64,000 bases of DNA from the NCBI GenBank assembly GCA_002070955.1, contig MWEK01000010.1, forward strand, positions 1 through 64,000. Direction: 5' to 3'. How positions within the stretch are numbered: the first letter of the stretch is position 1; each line of letters begins with the position of its first letter. The notes below the pieces were generated by a model, which was not told the DNA's origin, did not search any database, and saw only the letters and a list, made by a program, of their open reading frames with translations. A program made the translations under genes and the position numbers. Positions 14,647-23,856 of this stretch are shown one piece after another. Source of the DNA: Planctomycetes bacterium ADurb.Bin069 (GTDB lineage: Bacteria; Planctomycetota; UBA8108; UBA8890; UBA8898).

Positions 14647-16923
14647 ATGAAACTCCGACGCTTGGTCTTGGCGCTCGCCGCGCCGCTGCTCGCCCATGCC
14701 GCGGCGCTGCCCCAAGGGCCCGAGCCCGCCCCGATCGCGCTGCCGCATTTTCCGAACCGTCTTTACGCCTTCGTGTGGCGCAACTGGAACCTCGTCCCGG
14801 CGGAGCGCCTGGCGGCCGTGCTCGGCACGGACCGCGCGAAGGTGGCGGCGCTCGCCGCGGATCTCGGCTGCGGCCGGGAGCGCGGAAAGTTCTTCGGCGA
14901 GCGCATCGCGCTCACCATCCTTCGGCGCAACTGGCATCTGCTGGACTATCCGCAGCTTCTGACGCTCCTGGGGTGGACGGAAAAAGAGCTGGCCGACTGC
15001 CTGATCGAGCACGATTTCTTCTGGATCAAGCTGGGGAGCTTGAAGCCGCGCTGCGGGCCGCTCGCCTACGCCGAGCCCTCGCCGGAGGAGCGCGCGGGGG
15101 CCCGCCGCATCGGGGAGCGCGTGCGCTTCGAGAGGCGCGAGCATGAGGAGAGCGGGGAGGAGCGTTTCGCTTTCCTAGGGGAATTCGCCGCCTCCCCGGC
15201 GGTTCCGGCGCCGGCGGTCCCCGCGGCGCCGCGCCCCGGCGAAGCACTGTCGATCCGTTTCCTGTACGCTTACGCGGCGGTGTTCGGCGATGCGCTCCTC
15301 GCGCCCGAGCTCGACCCCTATCCCGACGGATACCTGGCGCAGCTCGCGGCGCATGGCGTCAACGGCGTGTGGCTGCACGTGGTCCTGAGCAAGCTCGCGC
15401 CCGGCGATCTCTTCCCCGAGGAGAAGGATGCCGCGCGGAAGCGGCGGGACAACCTGCGCGCGTTGGCCGCGCGGGCGCGGCGGCATGGAATCGGCGTCTA
15501 TCTGTATTTCAACGAACCGCGCTCCCAGGACGACGAGTTCTTCGCGCGGCATGGAGCCCTGCGCGGCGTCAAGGAAGGCGGGCTCGCGGCGCTCTGCACC
15601 GGCACTGAGGAGGTCAAGCGCTACCTGCGGGAGGGCGCGCGCGAGGTGTTCGCGGCGGCGCCCGACCTGGCCGGCTTCTTCACGATCACGGCCTCGGAAA
15701 ACCTCACGCACTGCTATTCGCACTACGGCGGCGATGCCTGCGGGCGCTGCAAGGAACGCGGCCCCGCGGCGGTCATCGCCGAGGTGAACACGCTTCTGGC
15801 CGAGGGCGCGTGGGAGGCGAATCCCGCCGCCGAGGCGATCGTGTGGGATTGGGGCTGGGCCGACCACTGGGCCGAGCCCATCATCGCGCGCCTGCCGGCC
15901 CGCTGCCGGCTCCAGAGCGTCAGCGAGTGGTCCGTGCCCTTCACCCGCGGCGGCGTGGCGGGCGTGGTGGGGGAGTACTCCATGTCCGTGATCGGCCCCG
16001 GCCCGCGCGCGACGCGCCACTGGGAACTCGCCGCGGCCCACGGTCTGAGGACCATGGCGAAGGTCCAGGTCAACAACACCTGGGAGCTCTCGTCGGTGCC
16101 TTTCATCCCCGTGCCCCGGAACGTGGCCGAGCATCTCGCGCGGCTCAGGGCGCGCAACCTCTCGGGGCTCATGCTGAGCTGGAGCCTCGGCGGCTGCCCC
16201 TCGATCAACCTGCGCGTTGTGGCGAAGTACACGGGCGAAGACGCGCCCTCCTCGGTCGACGCGGTTCTCAGGGAGGTGGCCGAGGAGGCCTACGGGCGCG
16301 AGGCCGCGCCCGGGATTTGCGAGGCCTGGCGCCGTTTCAGCGCGGCCTTCGACGAGTTCCCGTTCCATGTCGGCGTCCTGTACGCCGGACCGCAGCAGCT
16401 TGGGCCCGCGAATCTGCTCCACCGGGAGAAAACGGGCTACCGCGCCACGATGACGGGTTTCCCCTACGACGACCTGGAGGGCTGGCGCGCGATCTATCCG
16501 GCCGAAGTCTTCGAGCGGCAGTTTCGCGCGCTCGGCGCCAAGTGGCGGGACGGCGTCGCGGCGTTCGCCGAAGCGCTGCCGCGGGTCCCCGCGGCCCTGC
16601 GCCCCGCGGCGGAGCGCGATCTCGGGGTCGCCGACGCCATCGGCCTTCACTTCGAAAGCGTCGCCAACCAGACGGCCTTCGTGCGCGCGCGGGAAGCGCT
16701 CGCGGCGGCGAAGGACGAGGCGCAGCGCCGTGCCGCCGCCGAGAGCATGTGCGCCCTCTGCGACGGCGAGATCGATCTGGCCCGGCGGCTCTACGCTCGC
16801 GCGGTGCGCGACGCGCGCATCGGCTTCGAGGCCGCCAACCAGTATTTCTACCTGCCCGAGGACCTGCTGGAGAAGATCCTCAACGCCGAGCAGATCAAGG
16901 CGGCGCTGAGAGCGGCCCTCTAG
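14647..16923 (+). CDS. Exported TIM-barrel glycoside hydrolase-like protein
   Basis: This 758-residue protein has a signal peptide (MKLRRLVLALAAPLLAHAAA). The N-terminal 150 residues hold repeated helical motifs (FVWRNWNLVPAERLAAVLG and ILRRNWHLLDYPQLLTLLG) that look like a duplicated helical module. From about 205 a (beta/alpha)8 barrel follows: LAAHGVNGVWLHVVLS, ARRHGIGVYLYFNEPRS, LAGFFTITASENLTHCYSHY with a CGRC knuckle, EAIVWDWGWADHWA, then MLSWSLGG. The pattern recalls GH20-like and other sugar hydrolases of uncultured phyla, but the catalytic pair cannot be assigned with confidence (Glu in TASEN is a candidate). A helical C-terminal domain follows. It is probably co-transcribed with the fusion protein upstream. 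Confidence 0.65.
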   Translation: MKLRRLVLALAAPLLAHAAALPQGPEPAPIALPHFPNRLYAFVWRNWNLVPAERLAAVLGTDRAKVAALAADLGCGRERGKFFGERIALTILRRNWHLLDYPQLLTLLGWTEKELADCLIEHDFFWIKLGSLKPRCGPLAYAEPSPEERAGARRIGERVRFERREHEESGEERFAFLGEFAASPAVPAPAVPAAPRPGEALSIRFLYAYAAVFGDALLAPELDPYPDGYLAQLAAHGVNGVWLHVVLSKLAPGDLFPEEKDAARKRRDNLRALAARARRHGIGVYLYFNEPRSQDDEFFARHGALRGVKEGGLAALCTGTEEVKRYLREGAREVFAAAPDLAGFFTITASENLTHCYSHYGGDACGRCKERGPAAVIAEVNTLLAEGAWEANPAAEAIVWDWGWADHWAEPIIARLPARCRLQSVSEWSVPFTRGGVAGVVGEYSMSVIGPGPRATRHWELAAAHGLRTMAKVQVNNTWELSSVPFIPVPRNVAEHLARLRARNLSGLMLSWSLGGCPSINLRVVAKYTGEDAPSSVDAVLREVAEEAYGREAAPGICEAWRRFSAAFDEFPFHVGVLYAGPQQLGPANLLHREKTGYRATMTGFPYDDLEGWRAIYPAEVFERQFRALGAKWRDGVAAFAEALPRVPAALRPAAERDLGVADAIGLHFESVANQTAFVRAREALAAAKDEAQRRAAAESMCALCDGEIDLARRLYARAVRDARIGFEAANQYFYLPEDLLEKILNAEQIKAALRAAL

Positions 16924-16950
16924 CCGGCGCGGCGCGCGCGAAGGAACGCC

Positions 16951-19416
16951 ATGGCGCAGAAACGCACCGCAGCCGGCCGCCTGAGGGCGGTCCGGACCTT
17001 CTTTTACATGCGCTGGTGCACGCTTTGCGTCGGCGCGGCTTGCGCGGCCGCCGTCGCCTTCGTGCCCCAGATCTCGCACGTGTTCGCCCTGCCGGCGCCC
17101 GACTTTACGGGCCGATCCGAGGCGCGTGAGGTTCTGTCGGCGCTTTTTCTCTGGTGCGTCGTCCTCGTGCTGCCGGCCGTCTACGCCTGGGCTCTGGCGC
17201 GCGGCATCTTCCGGGACGCCGCGCCCGCCGGGGCCGCGCCTCCGGGCGGCGCGGCGCGGCGCCCGCGGTTTCGCGAAAGGCTGCGGGCCTTGCCCGAGGC
17301 GCCCGCGCGCTTCGGCGGCCGGCTCTCGCCGGCGGCGGCGGGCATCGCGGGCGGCGCCTGCGCCCTTGTCGGCCTGGCGCTGTGCCTGCGGCTTCTGTCT
17401 CTGGGCGCGCTCCTCGACACGGCCTCGGGCCTTTCGCCCAGCCGCAACATCGGCTGCGGCCTCGCCGTCCTCGGGGCGTGGCTGCTTGCGCGCGGCGTCA
17501 TCAACGGCCATGCCTGGCGCGTCGCCGGGCGCGCGCTTTCCTTCTTGTTTGCGTTCGGTGCGATCGGCGAGGTCTTGTGGCTGCTCGCGCAAATCGATGC
17601 GCCCGTCATGGGCTCGTTCCACGCCTGCACGATCTGGGCCATCTATCAGATGGTCTTCATCGCCTTGGTTTTCGCCCTGTGGATCGACGGGTGGCAGATT
17701 CGTTCGCGCTTCCCGGTGCGAGCCGCGGCGGTGTTCGCCGTCCTATGTCTCGCGCTGGCCTTCGGGCCGAAGCGCATCGGCCGGCAGGAATCCGCCGCGG
17801 CGCCCTCCGATTGGGTCGCGCGCCTGTCGGAGCGGCTCGACGCGATCCCTCGGGCCGGTCCCTTCGTCTTCGTCGCCGCCAGCGGCGGCGGCTCGCGCGC
17901 GGCGCTATTCACGGCGCTCGTCTACGAGGCGCTGGCCTCGGATCCCATCGAGGTTCCGGGGGCGCCGGAGAAGTACAACGCCGCCGACCACATCGCGCTG
18001 GTGAGCAGCGTGTCGGGCGGTTCCCTCGCCACGGCGTACTACGCCCACCGAGTGGCGACCCTGGGCGCGGCGCCGGGCGGGAAGATTCCCTGGGCGCAGG
18101 ACCTTCCCCGCCTGCGGAGCTCCCTGCGGGGCCACCTCGCCGCCTTGATCGCAGAGGAGGCCGAGCGCCTGGCTTTCGCCTTCGGGGACGCCCCCGAGAA
18201 GGACGCGGCCCGCGCGGCGCTGGAGGAATGTCGGGTTTCACCGGCCGCGCCGTCCGGCGCTCCGTGGCTGCTGGCGAGCCGCTTCGCGGACGACATGTGC
18301 ACCGATTTCATGGCGCCGCTTCTGCGCGCGCTGCTCGTGCCGGGGAGCGCCCGCGGCGTCGCCGTCGAACGCTTCTGGAAACGCAGGTTCGAGTGGCCGG
18401 ACGCGGCGGGCCGCACCCCGCGGGCGCCGCTCGTCCTTTACAACTCCTGCGAGGTCGAAACGGGCCTCCAAGTCGTCATGGGCGAGCCGCCGCTTCCGGC
18501 GGGATTCTTCGCGCGGGGGGACACGCCCCGCGCGGCCGCGGCGGCGGCGCTGGCCGATTACAACCCGTGCCTCGCGTTGGCGCCGAGCGAGGCCGTGCGC
18601 GCCTCCGCGAATTTCCCCTGGGGCTTCGAGATCGCGGCGATCGACAGGGCGAAGACGGGCGCTGAGGAGCGCCGGGACTCCGGCGCGTCCGCTCTCCTCA
18701 TCGACGGGGGCGTCCTGGACAATACGGGTATGGCGACGCTGCGTCACGTGCTCGAGGCGCTCGACGCGCGGGCGGGCGGCGCCGGCGATCGGGAGGACGC
18801 GGCCGCCGCGCGATCCGTGCTGGGGCGGCTCCGCGAGCGCGGCGTCATCCTGATCGAGATCGACTCAGGCGCGAAGCGCACGCCGCCGGGCCGGGCGGCG
18901 CGGGTGCTAAGCAGCGTGCTCGGGCCCGTCCAGGCGTTGGGGAACGCCGCGTACGTCAACGCCGACTTCGCCACCTGGCAGCACATCGAGGCGATGAAGG
19001 CCGTGCTCGCGCAGCGCATCCGCGGCGTCCCGGTGTCGCGGCTTTATCCGCTCTGCCTGCAGTGCAATCACGAGGAGAACGTCATGACGGCCTGGGCGCT
19101 CGGGTCGCGGGACAAGGCCAAGGTGATGGTGCGTTTCTTGACCGAGATCGCCGTCGCGCGCGCCACCCTCGCGGACATCCTCCGTTGCGCGCGAGAGCTC
19201 CGCGCCGAGAACCTCGCGCGGAGCGACGCGGACGGGATCGCCGAAAAGGTCGCCCGAGCGGCGGCGTTCGAGGAAGAGGTCGGGCGGGCCGGGGCGATCC
19301 GCCGCCTGCGCGACCGCGGCGCGCAAATCCCGAAGGAGCTCCTCGAGCGGCCCTTCACGCAGATCGAGCCCCGCGCGAAGGGGTTCGACCCGCGCCGGCT
19401 GCGCGTGGCGGAATGA
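16951..19416 (+). CDS. Membrane-anchored patatin-like phospholipase
   Basis: This 821-residue protein has about six or seven hydrophobic segments in the first 280 residues, followed by a patatin domain. Patatin features seen are the oxyanion loop ASGGGSRAAL, the nucleophile turn SSVSGGSLATAYYAHR (Ser in a Ser-x-Ser-x-Gly variant of GxSxG) and the catalytic Asp in LLIDGGVLDNTGM. The family hydrolyses acyl esters of lipids. The soluble domain is long, with insertions between Ser and Asp. The start at ATG 16951 has AAGGAA upstream and lies 27 bases after the preceding gene. The function may be membrane lipid turnover; no partner genes hint at a specific pathway. Confidence 0.8.
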   Translation: MAQKRTAAGRLRAVRTFFYMRWCTLCVGAACAAAVAFVPQISHVFALPAPDFTGRSEAREVLSALFLWCVVLVLPAVYAWALARGIFRDAAPAGAAPPGGAARRPRFRERLRALPEAPARFGGRLSPAAAGIAGGACALVGLALCLRLLSLGALLDTASGLSPSRNIGCGLAVLGAWLLARGVINGHAWRVAGRALSFLFAFGAIGEVLWLLAQIDAPVMGSFHACTIWAIYQMVFIALVFALWIDGWQIRSRFPVRAAAVFAVLCLALAFGPKRIGRQESAAAPSDWVARLSERLDAIPRAGPFVFVAASGGGSRAALFTALVYEALASDPIEVPGAPEKYNAADHIALVSSVSGGSLATAYYAHRVATLGAAPGGKIPWAQDLPRLRSSLRGHLAALIAEEAERLAFAFGDAPEKDAARAALEECRVSPAAPSGAPWLLASRFADDMCTDFMAPLLRALLVPGSARGVAVERFWKRRFEWPDAAGRTPRAPLVLYNSCEVETGLQVVMGEPPLPAGFFARGDTPRAAAAAALADYNPCLALAPSEAVRASANFPWGFEIAAIDRAKTGAEERRDSGASALLIDGGVLDNTGMATLRHVLEALDARAGGAGDREDAAAARSVLGRLRERGVILIEIDSGAKRTPPGRAARVLSSVLGPVQALGNAAYVNADFATWQHIEAMKAVLAQRIRGVPVSRLYPLCLQCNHEENVMTAWALGSRDKAKVMVRFLTEIAVARATLADILRCARELRAENLARSDADGIAEKVARAAAFEEEVGRAGAIRRLRDRGAQIPKELLERPFTQIEPRAKGFDPRRLRVAE

Positions 19417-19464
19417 CGGCCCGCGGCGGGGCGACGCCCGCCGCGCCTTGCGAACGCCCCGTTC

Positions 19465-19803
19465 TCAGTGGTCGCAGAGATTGTCGCCGGACCGCAGGTT
19501 GCCCGCGAGGTAGTCGGTCACGAGCTTCTCGGGCGTTTCGGCCGGCGCGCCGACGATCACCTCGATGCCGCGCGCGGCAAAGAGCTGCTGGGCCCGCCCG
19601 CCCATGCCGCCGGCGATGACCACCGTCGCACCGCGCTCGGCGAGCCAGGCGGGCAAAAGCCCCGGCTGGTGGGGCGGCGCCTCGACGTCCTCCCGCGCCA
19701 CGATCTTCTTCTCGGCGGGGTCGGCGTCGACGAGGGCGAAATGTCCGCAGTGGCCGAAATGCAGGCACAACCGGCCGTCGGCCAGGGGAATGGCGATCTT
19801 CAT
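19465..19803 (-). CDS. NifX/NifB-type metal-cofactor-binding protein
   Basis: This 112-residue single-domain protein belongs to the dinitrogenase iron-molybdenum cofactor family (NifX/NafY/MTH1175/ORP fold). It starts MKIAIPLADGRLCLHFGHCGHF; the HFGHC motif is the usual metal or cofactor contact region. VVIAGGMGGRAQQLFAARGIEV is the second conserved block. It is the last gene of the seven-gene minus-strand cluster; its ATG directly follows the stop of the IscU-Mrp fusion. Relatives in anaerobes without nitrogenase occur in such clusters, including the Mo/Cu-cluster 'orange protein' of sulfate reducers. No nitrogenase gene is present here, so a nitrogen-fixation role is unlikely. Confidence 0.88.
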   Translation of the reverse strand: MKIAIPLADGRLCLHFGHCGHFALVDADPAEKKIVAREDVEAPPHQPGLLPAWLAERGATVVIAGGMGGRAQQLFAARGIEVIVGAPAETPEKLVTDYLAGNLRSGDNLCDH

Positions 19804-21132
19804 CTACTTGTCCTCCTTGTCGTTTCGGGCGCGCGCCGCGGCGGTGCGATCCTCCGCGTCGTGTTGCGCGGCGATGGGATCCAGAATGCTCCGCATGATC
19901 TTCGCGGTGGCGCTCGCGGCGTAGCGCGCCACGAAGGTCCGGCCGTCATCGCAGGCCTCGGCGATCTGGGGATCCATGGGAATCGAGCCTAGGAAGGGCA
20001 CGCCCATGTCCTCGGCGGTGCGCCTGCCGCCGCCCGCCCGCAGAATGGGGGTCGTCTCGCCGCAGCGCGGGCAGGTGAATCCGCTCATGTTCTCCACGAT
20101 GCCGAGAATCGGCACATCGAGCCGGCGGCAGAAGGTCACGGACTTGCGAACATCCACCGCGGCCACCTTCTGGGGCGTCGTGACGATCAGCGCCCCGTCC
20201 ACCGGGCCGATGAGCTGGCACACGGAGAGGGGCTCGTCGCCGGTCCCGGGCGGCGAGTCGACGACGAGGTAGTCGAGGTCGCCCCAGGCCACGTCTTTCA
20301 GGAACTGTTTGATGACCGCCATCTTCATGGGGCCGCGCCAGATGACCGCATCGTCCGCGCTCGGCAGGAGGAAACCCAGCGACATGACCTTCAAAAGGCC
20401 CAGGTCGACGGGAACGATCCCCTCCTCGGAGTTGAGGATCTTCTCCCGCTCCAAGCCGAGCATGGTGGGGATGCTGGGTCCGTGAATGTCGACGTCGAGG
20501 AGGCCCACCTTCTTTCCCGCCAGAACCAGCGCCGCCGCCAGGTTCACGGCCACGGTGCTCTTGCCGACGCCGCCCTTGCCCGACAGCACAATCACTTTGC
20601 GCCGGATCCGGCAAAGGCGCGCCGCGAGCTGCCGGCGGTCCTCGAACTCCTCGTCGCTCTCGCCTTCGCCGCGCCCCGACGCGGGACAGTCGGTCCGCGC
20701 GCACCCATCGCATGACGCGCGTGCCGCGCCGGGCTCGGCGGCGCCCCGCGCCGAACGCCGCCGGTAATCCTCGCACGCGGCTTTCACCGTATTGGCCGCC
20801 AGAAGGGCGCAATGCTCGAACTCCGGCGGAATTCCGCCGAGCGCCTCGAGAATCTCCCCCTGAGCGAGCGCGGCGGCGTCCTCGATCCGCCTGCCCTCGA
20901 CCAGGGATGTCGCCATGCTTCCGCAGGCGCGCGACGGGCCGCAGCCGTCCGTCGTAAAGGTCATCCGCGCGACGATTCCGTTCGCGGCCGACAGCCAGAA
21001 TTCCATCGTGTCGCCGCAAGGCCCGGTGATGCGCGCGCGGCCGTTGAAGTCATCGAGCGGCCCGTAGTTGCGCGGGTCCGCGGCCAGCCGCCGCGCCGTG
21101 TCGGAAAAACCTTCCCGATCCGTGCATTCCAT
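19804..21132 (-). CDS. IscU/NifU-like scaffold fused to Mrp/NBP35 ATPase
   Basis: This 442-residue protein has two domains. Residues 1-125 are IscU-like with the three conserved scaffold cysteines in context: GPCGDTMEF (Cys39), DGCGPSRACGS (Cys64) and HCALLAANTVKAA (Cys108). A short Cys-rich linker (CDGCARTDC, 141-149) leads to an Mrp/ApbC/NBP35 P-loop ATPase with the deviant Walker A GKGGVGKST (about 185-193), DVDIHGPSIP, DSPPGTGDE and the FTCPRCG CxxC (354, 357) that bridges an Fe-S cluster in the Mrp dimer. Joining scaffold and carrier in one chain suggests direct assembly and transfer of an Fe-S or metal cluster. AGGAGG lies upstream of ATG 21132. Confidence 0.9.
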   Translation of the reverse strand: MECTDREGFSDTARRLAADPRNYGPLDDFNGRARITGPCGDTMEFWLSAANGIVARMTFTTDGCGPSRACGSMATSLVEGRRIEDAAALAQGEILEALGGIPPEFEHCALLAANTVKAACEDYRRRSARGAAEPGAARASCDGCARTDCPASGRGEGESDEEFEDRRQLAARLCRIRRKVIVLSGKGGVGKSTVAVNLAAALVLAGKKVGLLDVDIHGPSIPTMLGLEREKILNSEEGIVPVDLGLLKVMSLGFLLPSADDAVIWRGPMKMAVIKQFLKDVAWGDLDYLVVDSPPGTGDEPLSVCQLIGPVDGALIVTTPQKVAAVDVRKSVTFCRRLDVPILGIVENMSGFTCPRCGETTPILRAGGGRRTAEDMGVPFLGSIPMDPQIAEACDDGRTFVARYAASATAKIMRSILDPIAAQHDAEDRTAAARARNDKEDK

Positions 21133-21147
21133 CGCGTCGCGCGCCTC

Positions 21148-22143
21148 CTATGCGCCGAGATTGCTCCAAAGGCGCCGGACGTCCTCGGCGCTCGCGGCGT
21201 CGGTTTCCACGATCGCCATCTCCCGCACCTGGGCGGAGGTCACGGCGGGGTCGTAGCGCACGCGGCCCGCGATCCGCGCGCCCGCCTTCCGCGCGCGGCC
21301 CTCGATGCGTTCGGCCGCCGCCGGCTCCAGATCCCACTTATTCACGCACACCGCCGCCGGGATGCCGAAATGCGCCGCCAGGGCGAGGACGCGCGCCATG
21401 TCGTGCTCGCCCGACACGGTAGGTTCCGTGACGACGAGAACGAGGGAGGCGCCGGTGAGCGAGGCGATCACCGGGCAGCCGATCCCCGGCGGGCCGTCGG
21501 CGATAATGAGCGGCCGGTTTTCCTTCTCGGCGATGCGGCGGGCTTCCTGCCGGACCGTCGAGACGAGCTTGCCGGAGTTCTCGGCCGCGACGCCCAGGCG
21601 CGCATGGACCATGGGGCCGCAGCGGGTGTCGGACACCATCCACTCGCCGCACAGCCGCGCACGCATCTCGATGGCATTCGTGGGACAGACAAGAGCGCAA
21701 ACGCCGCAGCCCTCGCACGCGAGGGGATCGATGGTGTACACGGGCGCCGCCGCCCCGGCGATCGACGCGGCCATCTCCCGAATGAGCGCGCTGGTTCTCG
21801 ATGAGCACGAGCGCCGGCAGTAGTCGCAGCGCTCGCATTCGGCCTGCGCATCCCGCGCGGCCGCCAACTCGTCCGTTCCGGTCTCCGAATGCACGGCGCC
21901 GAACCGGCAGTAAGCCAGGCAGGCGCCGCAGCCGATACAGGCCTCCCGGTGGAGCACGGCCTCGTGTCCGCTCCAGAACTCGTGTCGTTCCCGCACCCGC
22001 GGCGCCAGGACGAGGTGCAGGTCGGCGGCATCGACGTCGCAATCGGCGATCACGGGCCGGTGGGCCAGAACCGCGAAGGACGCAGCCAGGCTGGTTTTGC
22101 CCGTGCCGCCCTTGCCGCTGATAACGACCAGCTCGCGCGTCAT
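21148..22143 (-). CDS. MinD-superfamily ATPase with inserted ferredoxin domain (1)
   Basis: This 331-residue P-loop ATPase has deviant Walker A SGKGGTGKTS (about 9-18) and DCDVDAADLHL, then an inserted 2[4Fe-4S] ferredoxin with CIGCGACLAYC and CEGCGVCALVCP, followed by GPPGIGCPV and the NKWDLE region of the ATPase. Between the two clusters an extra Cys-rich stretch (CERCDYCRRSCSS) lengthens the insert by about 50 residues compared with the sister protein. These 'MinD-like ATPases with ferredoxin insert' occur in tandem in anaerobes and are part of the orange-protein complex in Desulfovibrio. The ATG overlaps the stop of the upstream sister gene (ATGA), so the two are translationally coupled and probably act as a heterodimer. 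Confidence 0.9.
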   Translation of the reverse strand: MTRELVVISGKGGTGKTSLAASFAVLAHRPVIADCDVDAADLHLVLAPRVRERHEFWSGHEAVLHREACIGCGACLAYCRFGAVHSETGTDELAAARDAQAECERCDYCRRSCSSRTSALIREMAASIAGAAAPVYTIDPLACEGCGVCALVCPTNAIEMRARLCGEWMVSDTRCGPMVHARLGVAAENSGKLVSTVRQEARRIAEKENRPLIIADGPPGIGCPVIASLTGASLVLVVTEPTVSGEHDMARVLALAAHFGIPAAVCVNKWDLEPAAAERIEGRARKAGARIAGRVRYDPAVTSAQVREMAIVETDAASAEDVRRLWSNLGA

Positions 22144-22988
22144 GCGGCAACCTCCCTCCGCAGGCCTTCGATCTTCGCGCGCAAGTCGAGGAAACCGGCG
22201 CGATACTCGGGCAACGCCTCGACGATCAGGGCTCCCCGCGCGTAGGCCTCGGCGATCCGGCGGTCGTCGGGAATCTCGGCCAGCAAGGGGATCTTCTCCC
22301 GCGCGCAGAAAAGACGCACCCGGTCGTCGCCGCTGCCGGCGCGGTTGACGACGACGCCGAAGGGAAGACGAAACGCGCGGACCAAATCCACGGCGAGGGC
22401 CAGGTCGTGGAGGCCGAAGGGCGTCGGCTCGGTGACGAGGACCACGGCCTCCGCGCCCTGGATCGCCGCGACCACCGGACAGGAGGTGCCGGGCGGCGCA
22501 TCGATGATCGCCGGCGCTCCGTTGCGCCGGCGGTCCTTGACCGCACGGATCAGGGGCGGAGCCATGGCGACGCCCACATCGAGGCGGCCGTGGACGAGGT
22601 CGATCTTCCCCGAGCGGAAGGTCTCGATGACGCCGATGCGCTTGGGAACCTCGCGAATCGCTTTCCGCGGGCAGATGTACGCGCAGCCGCCGCACCCGTG
22701 GCACAGCTCGGGGAAGACGAGCGGCGCGGCGCCCGCCCCGACGATGGCGTTGTACCGGCAGACGCGGGCGCATTCGCCGCAGCCGTCGCACAGGCGCGCG
22801 TCCACCTCCGGGATCGGCATGGTGACCACCGTCCGTTCCCGCGGTTCGGCCGGGAGGAAGAGGTGGGCGTTCGGTTCCTCCACGTCGCAGTCCAGAAGCT
22901 GGATGTCGGCATCGAACGCCCTGGCCAGGTTGACGGCCAGGGTCGTCTTGCCGGTCCCGCCTTTGCCCGAGGCGATGGCGATGATCAT
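22140..22988 (-). CDS. MinD-superfamily ATPase with inserted ferredoxin domain (2)
   Basis: This 282-residue paralogue of the neighbouring ATPase has SGKGGTGKTT (about 7-16) and LLDCDVEEPNAHLFL, two [4Fe-4S] motifs CDGCGECARVC and CHGCGGCAYICP, then APPGTSCPV and VTEPTPFGLHDL. It is the compact form, without the extra Cys stretch of its sister. It probably couples ATP hydrolysis to electron transfer or to cluster insertion into the NifX-type proteins; this is inferred from the family, where the biochemistry is poorly known. It follows the 120-residue NifX gene by 31 bases and overlaps the next gene. Confidence 0.9.
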   Translation of the reverse strand: MIIAIASGKGGTGKTTLAVNLARAFDADIQLLDCDVEEPNAHLFLPAEPRERTVVTMPIPEVDARLCDGCGECARVCRYNAIVGAGAAPLVFPELCHGCGGCAYICPRKAIREVPKRIGVIETFRSGKIDLVHGRLDVGVAMAPPLIRAVKDRRRNGAPAIIDAPPGTSCPVVAAIQGAEAVVLVTEPTPFGLHDLALAVDLVRAFRLPFGVVVNRAGSGDDRVRLFCAREKIPLLAEIPDDRRIAEAYARGALIVEALPEYRAGFLDLRAKIEGLRREVAA

Positions 22989-23019
22989 GACACGGCCCGC
23001 CGGCCGTTACGGGAAGGGG

Positions 23020-23382
23020 TCATGCCCAATGTCCCTCGACATCCGCGGCTTGCGCCTCGAGGAGCTTTCCCTCGCGATAGAGCGCGAGCGCCGCGCCGAC
23101 GGTCGGCGCGGCGCATGTGTAGACCTTTATACCCGCTGAGGACAGCACCCGGAAGGCCTTCGGGCCGCAGTGGCCGGTCACGACGGCGGCCGCGCCCAGG
23201 CGCGCCACGGTCGATGCGGCCTGGACGCCCGCGCCCTGCGCGGCCTGCAGGTTCTGCAGGTTGTCGACCACCTCGCAGGCGTCGGTCTCGAGGTCGTACA
23301 CGAGGAACTTCGGCGCGCGGCCGAACCGGCCATCCAAGGGGGCGTCAAGGTTGTCGCCCGATGTCGAGAAGACGATTTTCAT
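23020..23382 (-). CDS. NifX-type metal-cofactor-binding protein
   Basis: This 120-residue NifX/ORP-fold protein starts MKIVFSTSGDNLDAPLDGRF and contains GRAPKFLVYDLE and the second block AAVVTGHCGPKAFRVLSSAGI. It lacks the HFGHC motif of the downstream homologue, so the three NifX proteins of the cluster are not equivalent. The start was set at ATG 23382 because GAAGGAC lies just upstream and the family begins at this Met; an in-frame GTG at 23415 overlaps the stop of the DUF5320 gene. The domain binds metal clusters in characterised relatives. Confidence 0.85.
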   Translation of the reverse strand: MKIVFSTSGDNLDAPLDGRFGRAPKFLVYDLETDACEVVDNLQNLQAAQGAGVQAASTVARLGAAAVVTGHCGPKAFRVLSSAGIKVYTCAAPTVGAALALYREGKLLEAQAADVEGHWA

Positions 23383-23411
23383 CTTGTCCTTCTTTCCTTC
23401 CTTCGGCGCGC

Positions 23412-23807
23412 TCACGCGCGCGATTCGGCCGAGGCTCCGGATTCCAGCTCCGAGAGGCGCTTCTTGATCGCTTCGAGTTCCGAAGCGAGAGCGTCGGCCT
23501 GGTGTCTGAGGGCCTGTTTCTCGAGCTCGGGGTCGGGCTTTGCGTACGGCGTCGCGTAGGGCACCGCGTACGGCGGCACCACGGCGCCGGGGCGCGCCCA
23601 GCCGGGCAGGCCGGTGGCGTAGAACCTGTGGCGCCAGCCCCGTCCTCCGCCGCCGAAGCCGCGGCCCCAGAAGCCTCTACCGCGGCCGAAGCCGCCTCCG
23701 GGCAGCGGATTCGCATAGCCCGGCATCCCGAAGCCGGCGCAGTAGCCGGCGGCCCGTCCGGTCATAGGACCGGCTCCCAAGGGTCCAGTTCCATCTCCTC
23801 TAGGCAT
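23412..23807 (-). CDS. DUF5320-family protein
   Basis: This 131-residue protein has the hallmark N terminus MPRGDGTGPLGAGPMTGR, a Gly/Phe/Arg-rich middle (GGGFGRGRGFWGRGFGGGGR), a Pro/Tyr stretch with a repeated VPYA-TPYA pattern, and a predicted coiled coil at about 92-125. Proteins of this type regularly sit beside NifX and MinD/Mrp genes in anaerobes. No enzymatic motif is present; a scaffold or binding role within the cluster's complex is a guess. Confidence 0.85.
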   Translation of the reverse strand: MPRGDGTGPLGAGPMTGRAAGYCAGFGMPGYANPLPGGGFGRGRGFWGRGFGGGGRGWRHRFYATGLPGWARPGAVVPPYAVPYATPYAKPDPELEKQALRHQADALASELEAIKKRLSELESGASAESRA

Positions 23808-23856
23808 GGCAGCATCCTCCTTTCGTGGAGATCACCCCTCAAAGGGGGATCGATTG

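Noticed and set aside
15175..17622. Open frame of about 815 codons on the minus strand
   Set aside because: It crosses the boundary of two real plus-strand genes and has a composition typical of G/C-rich antisense frames.
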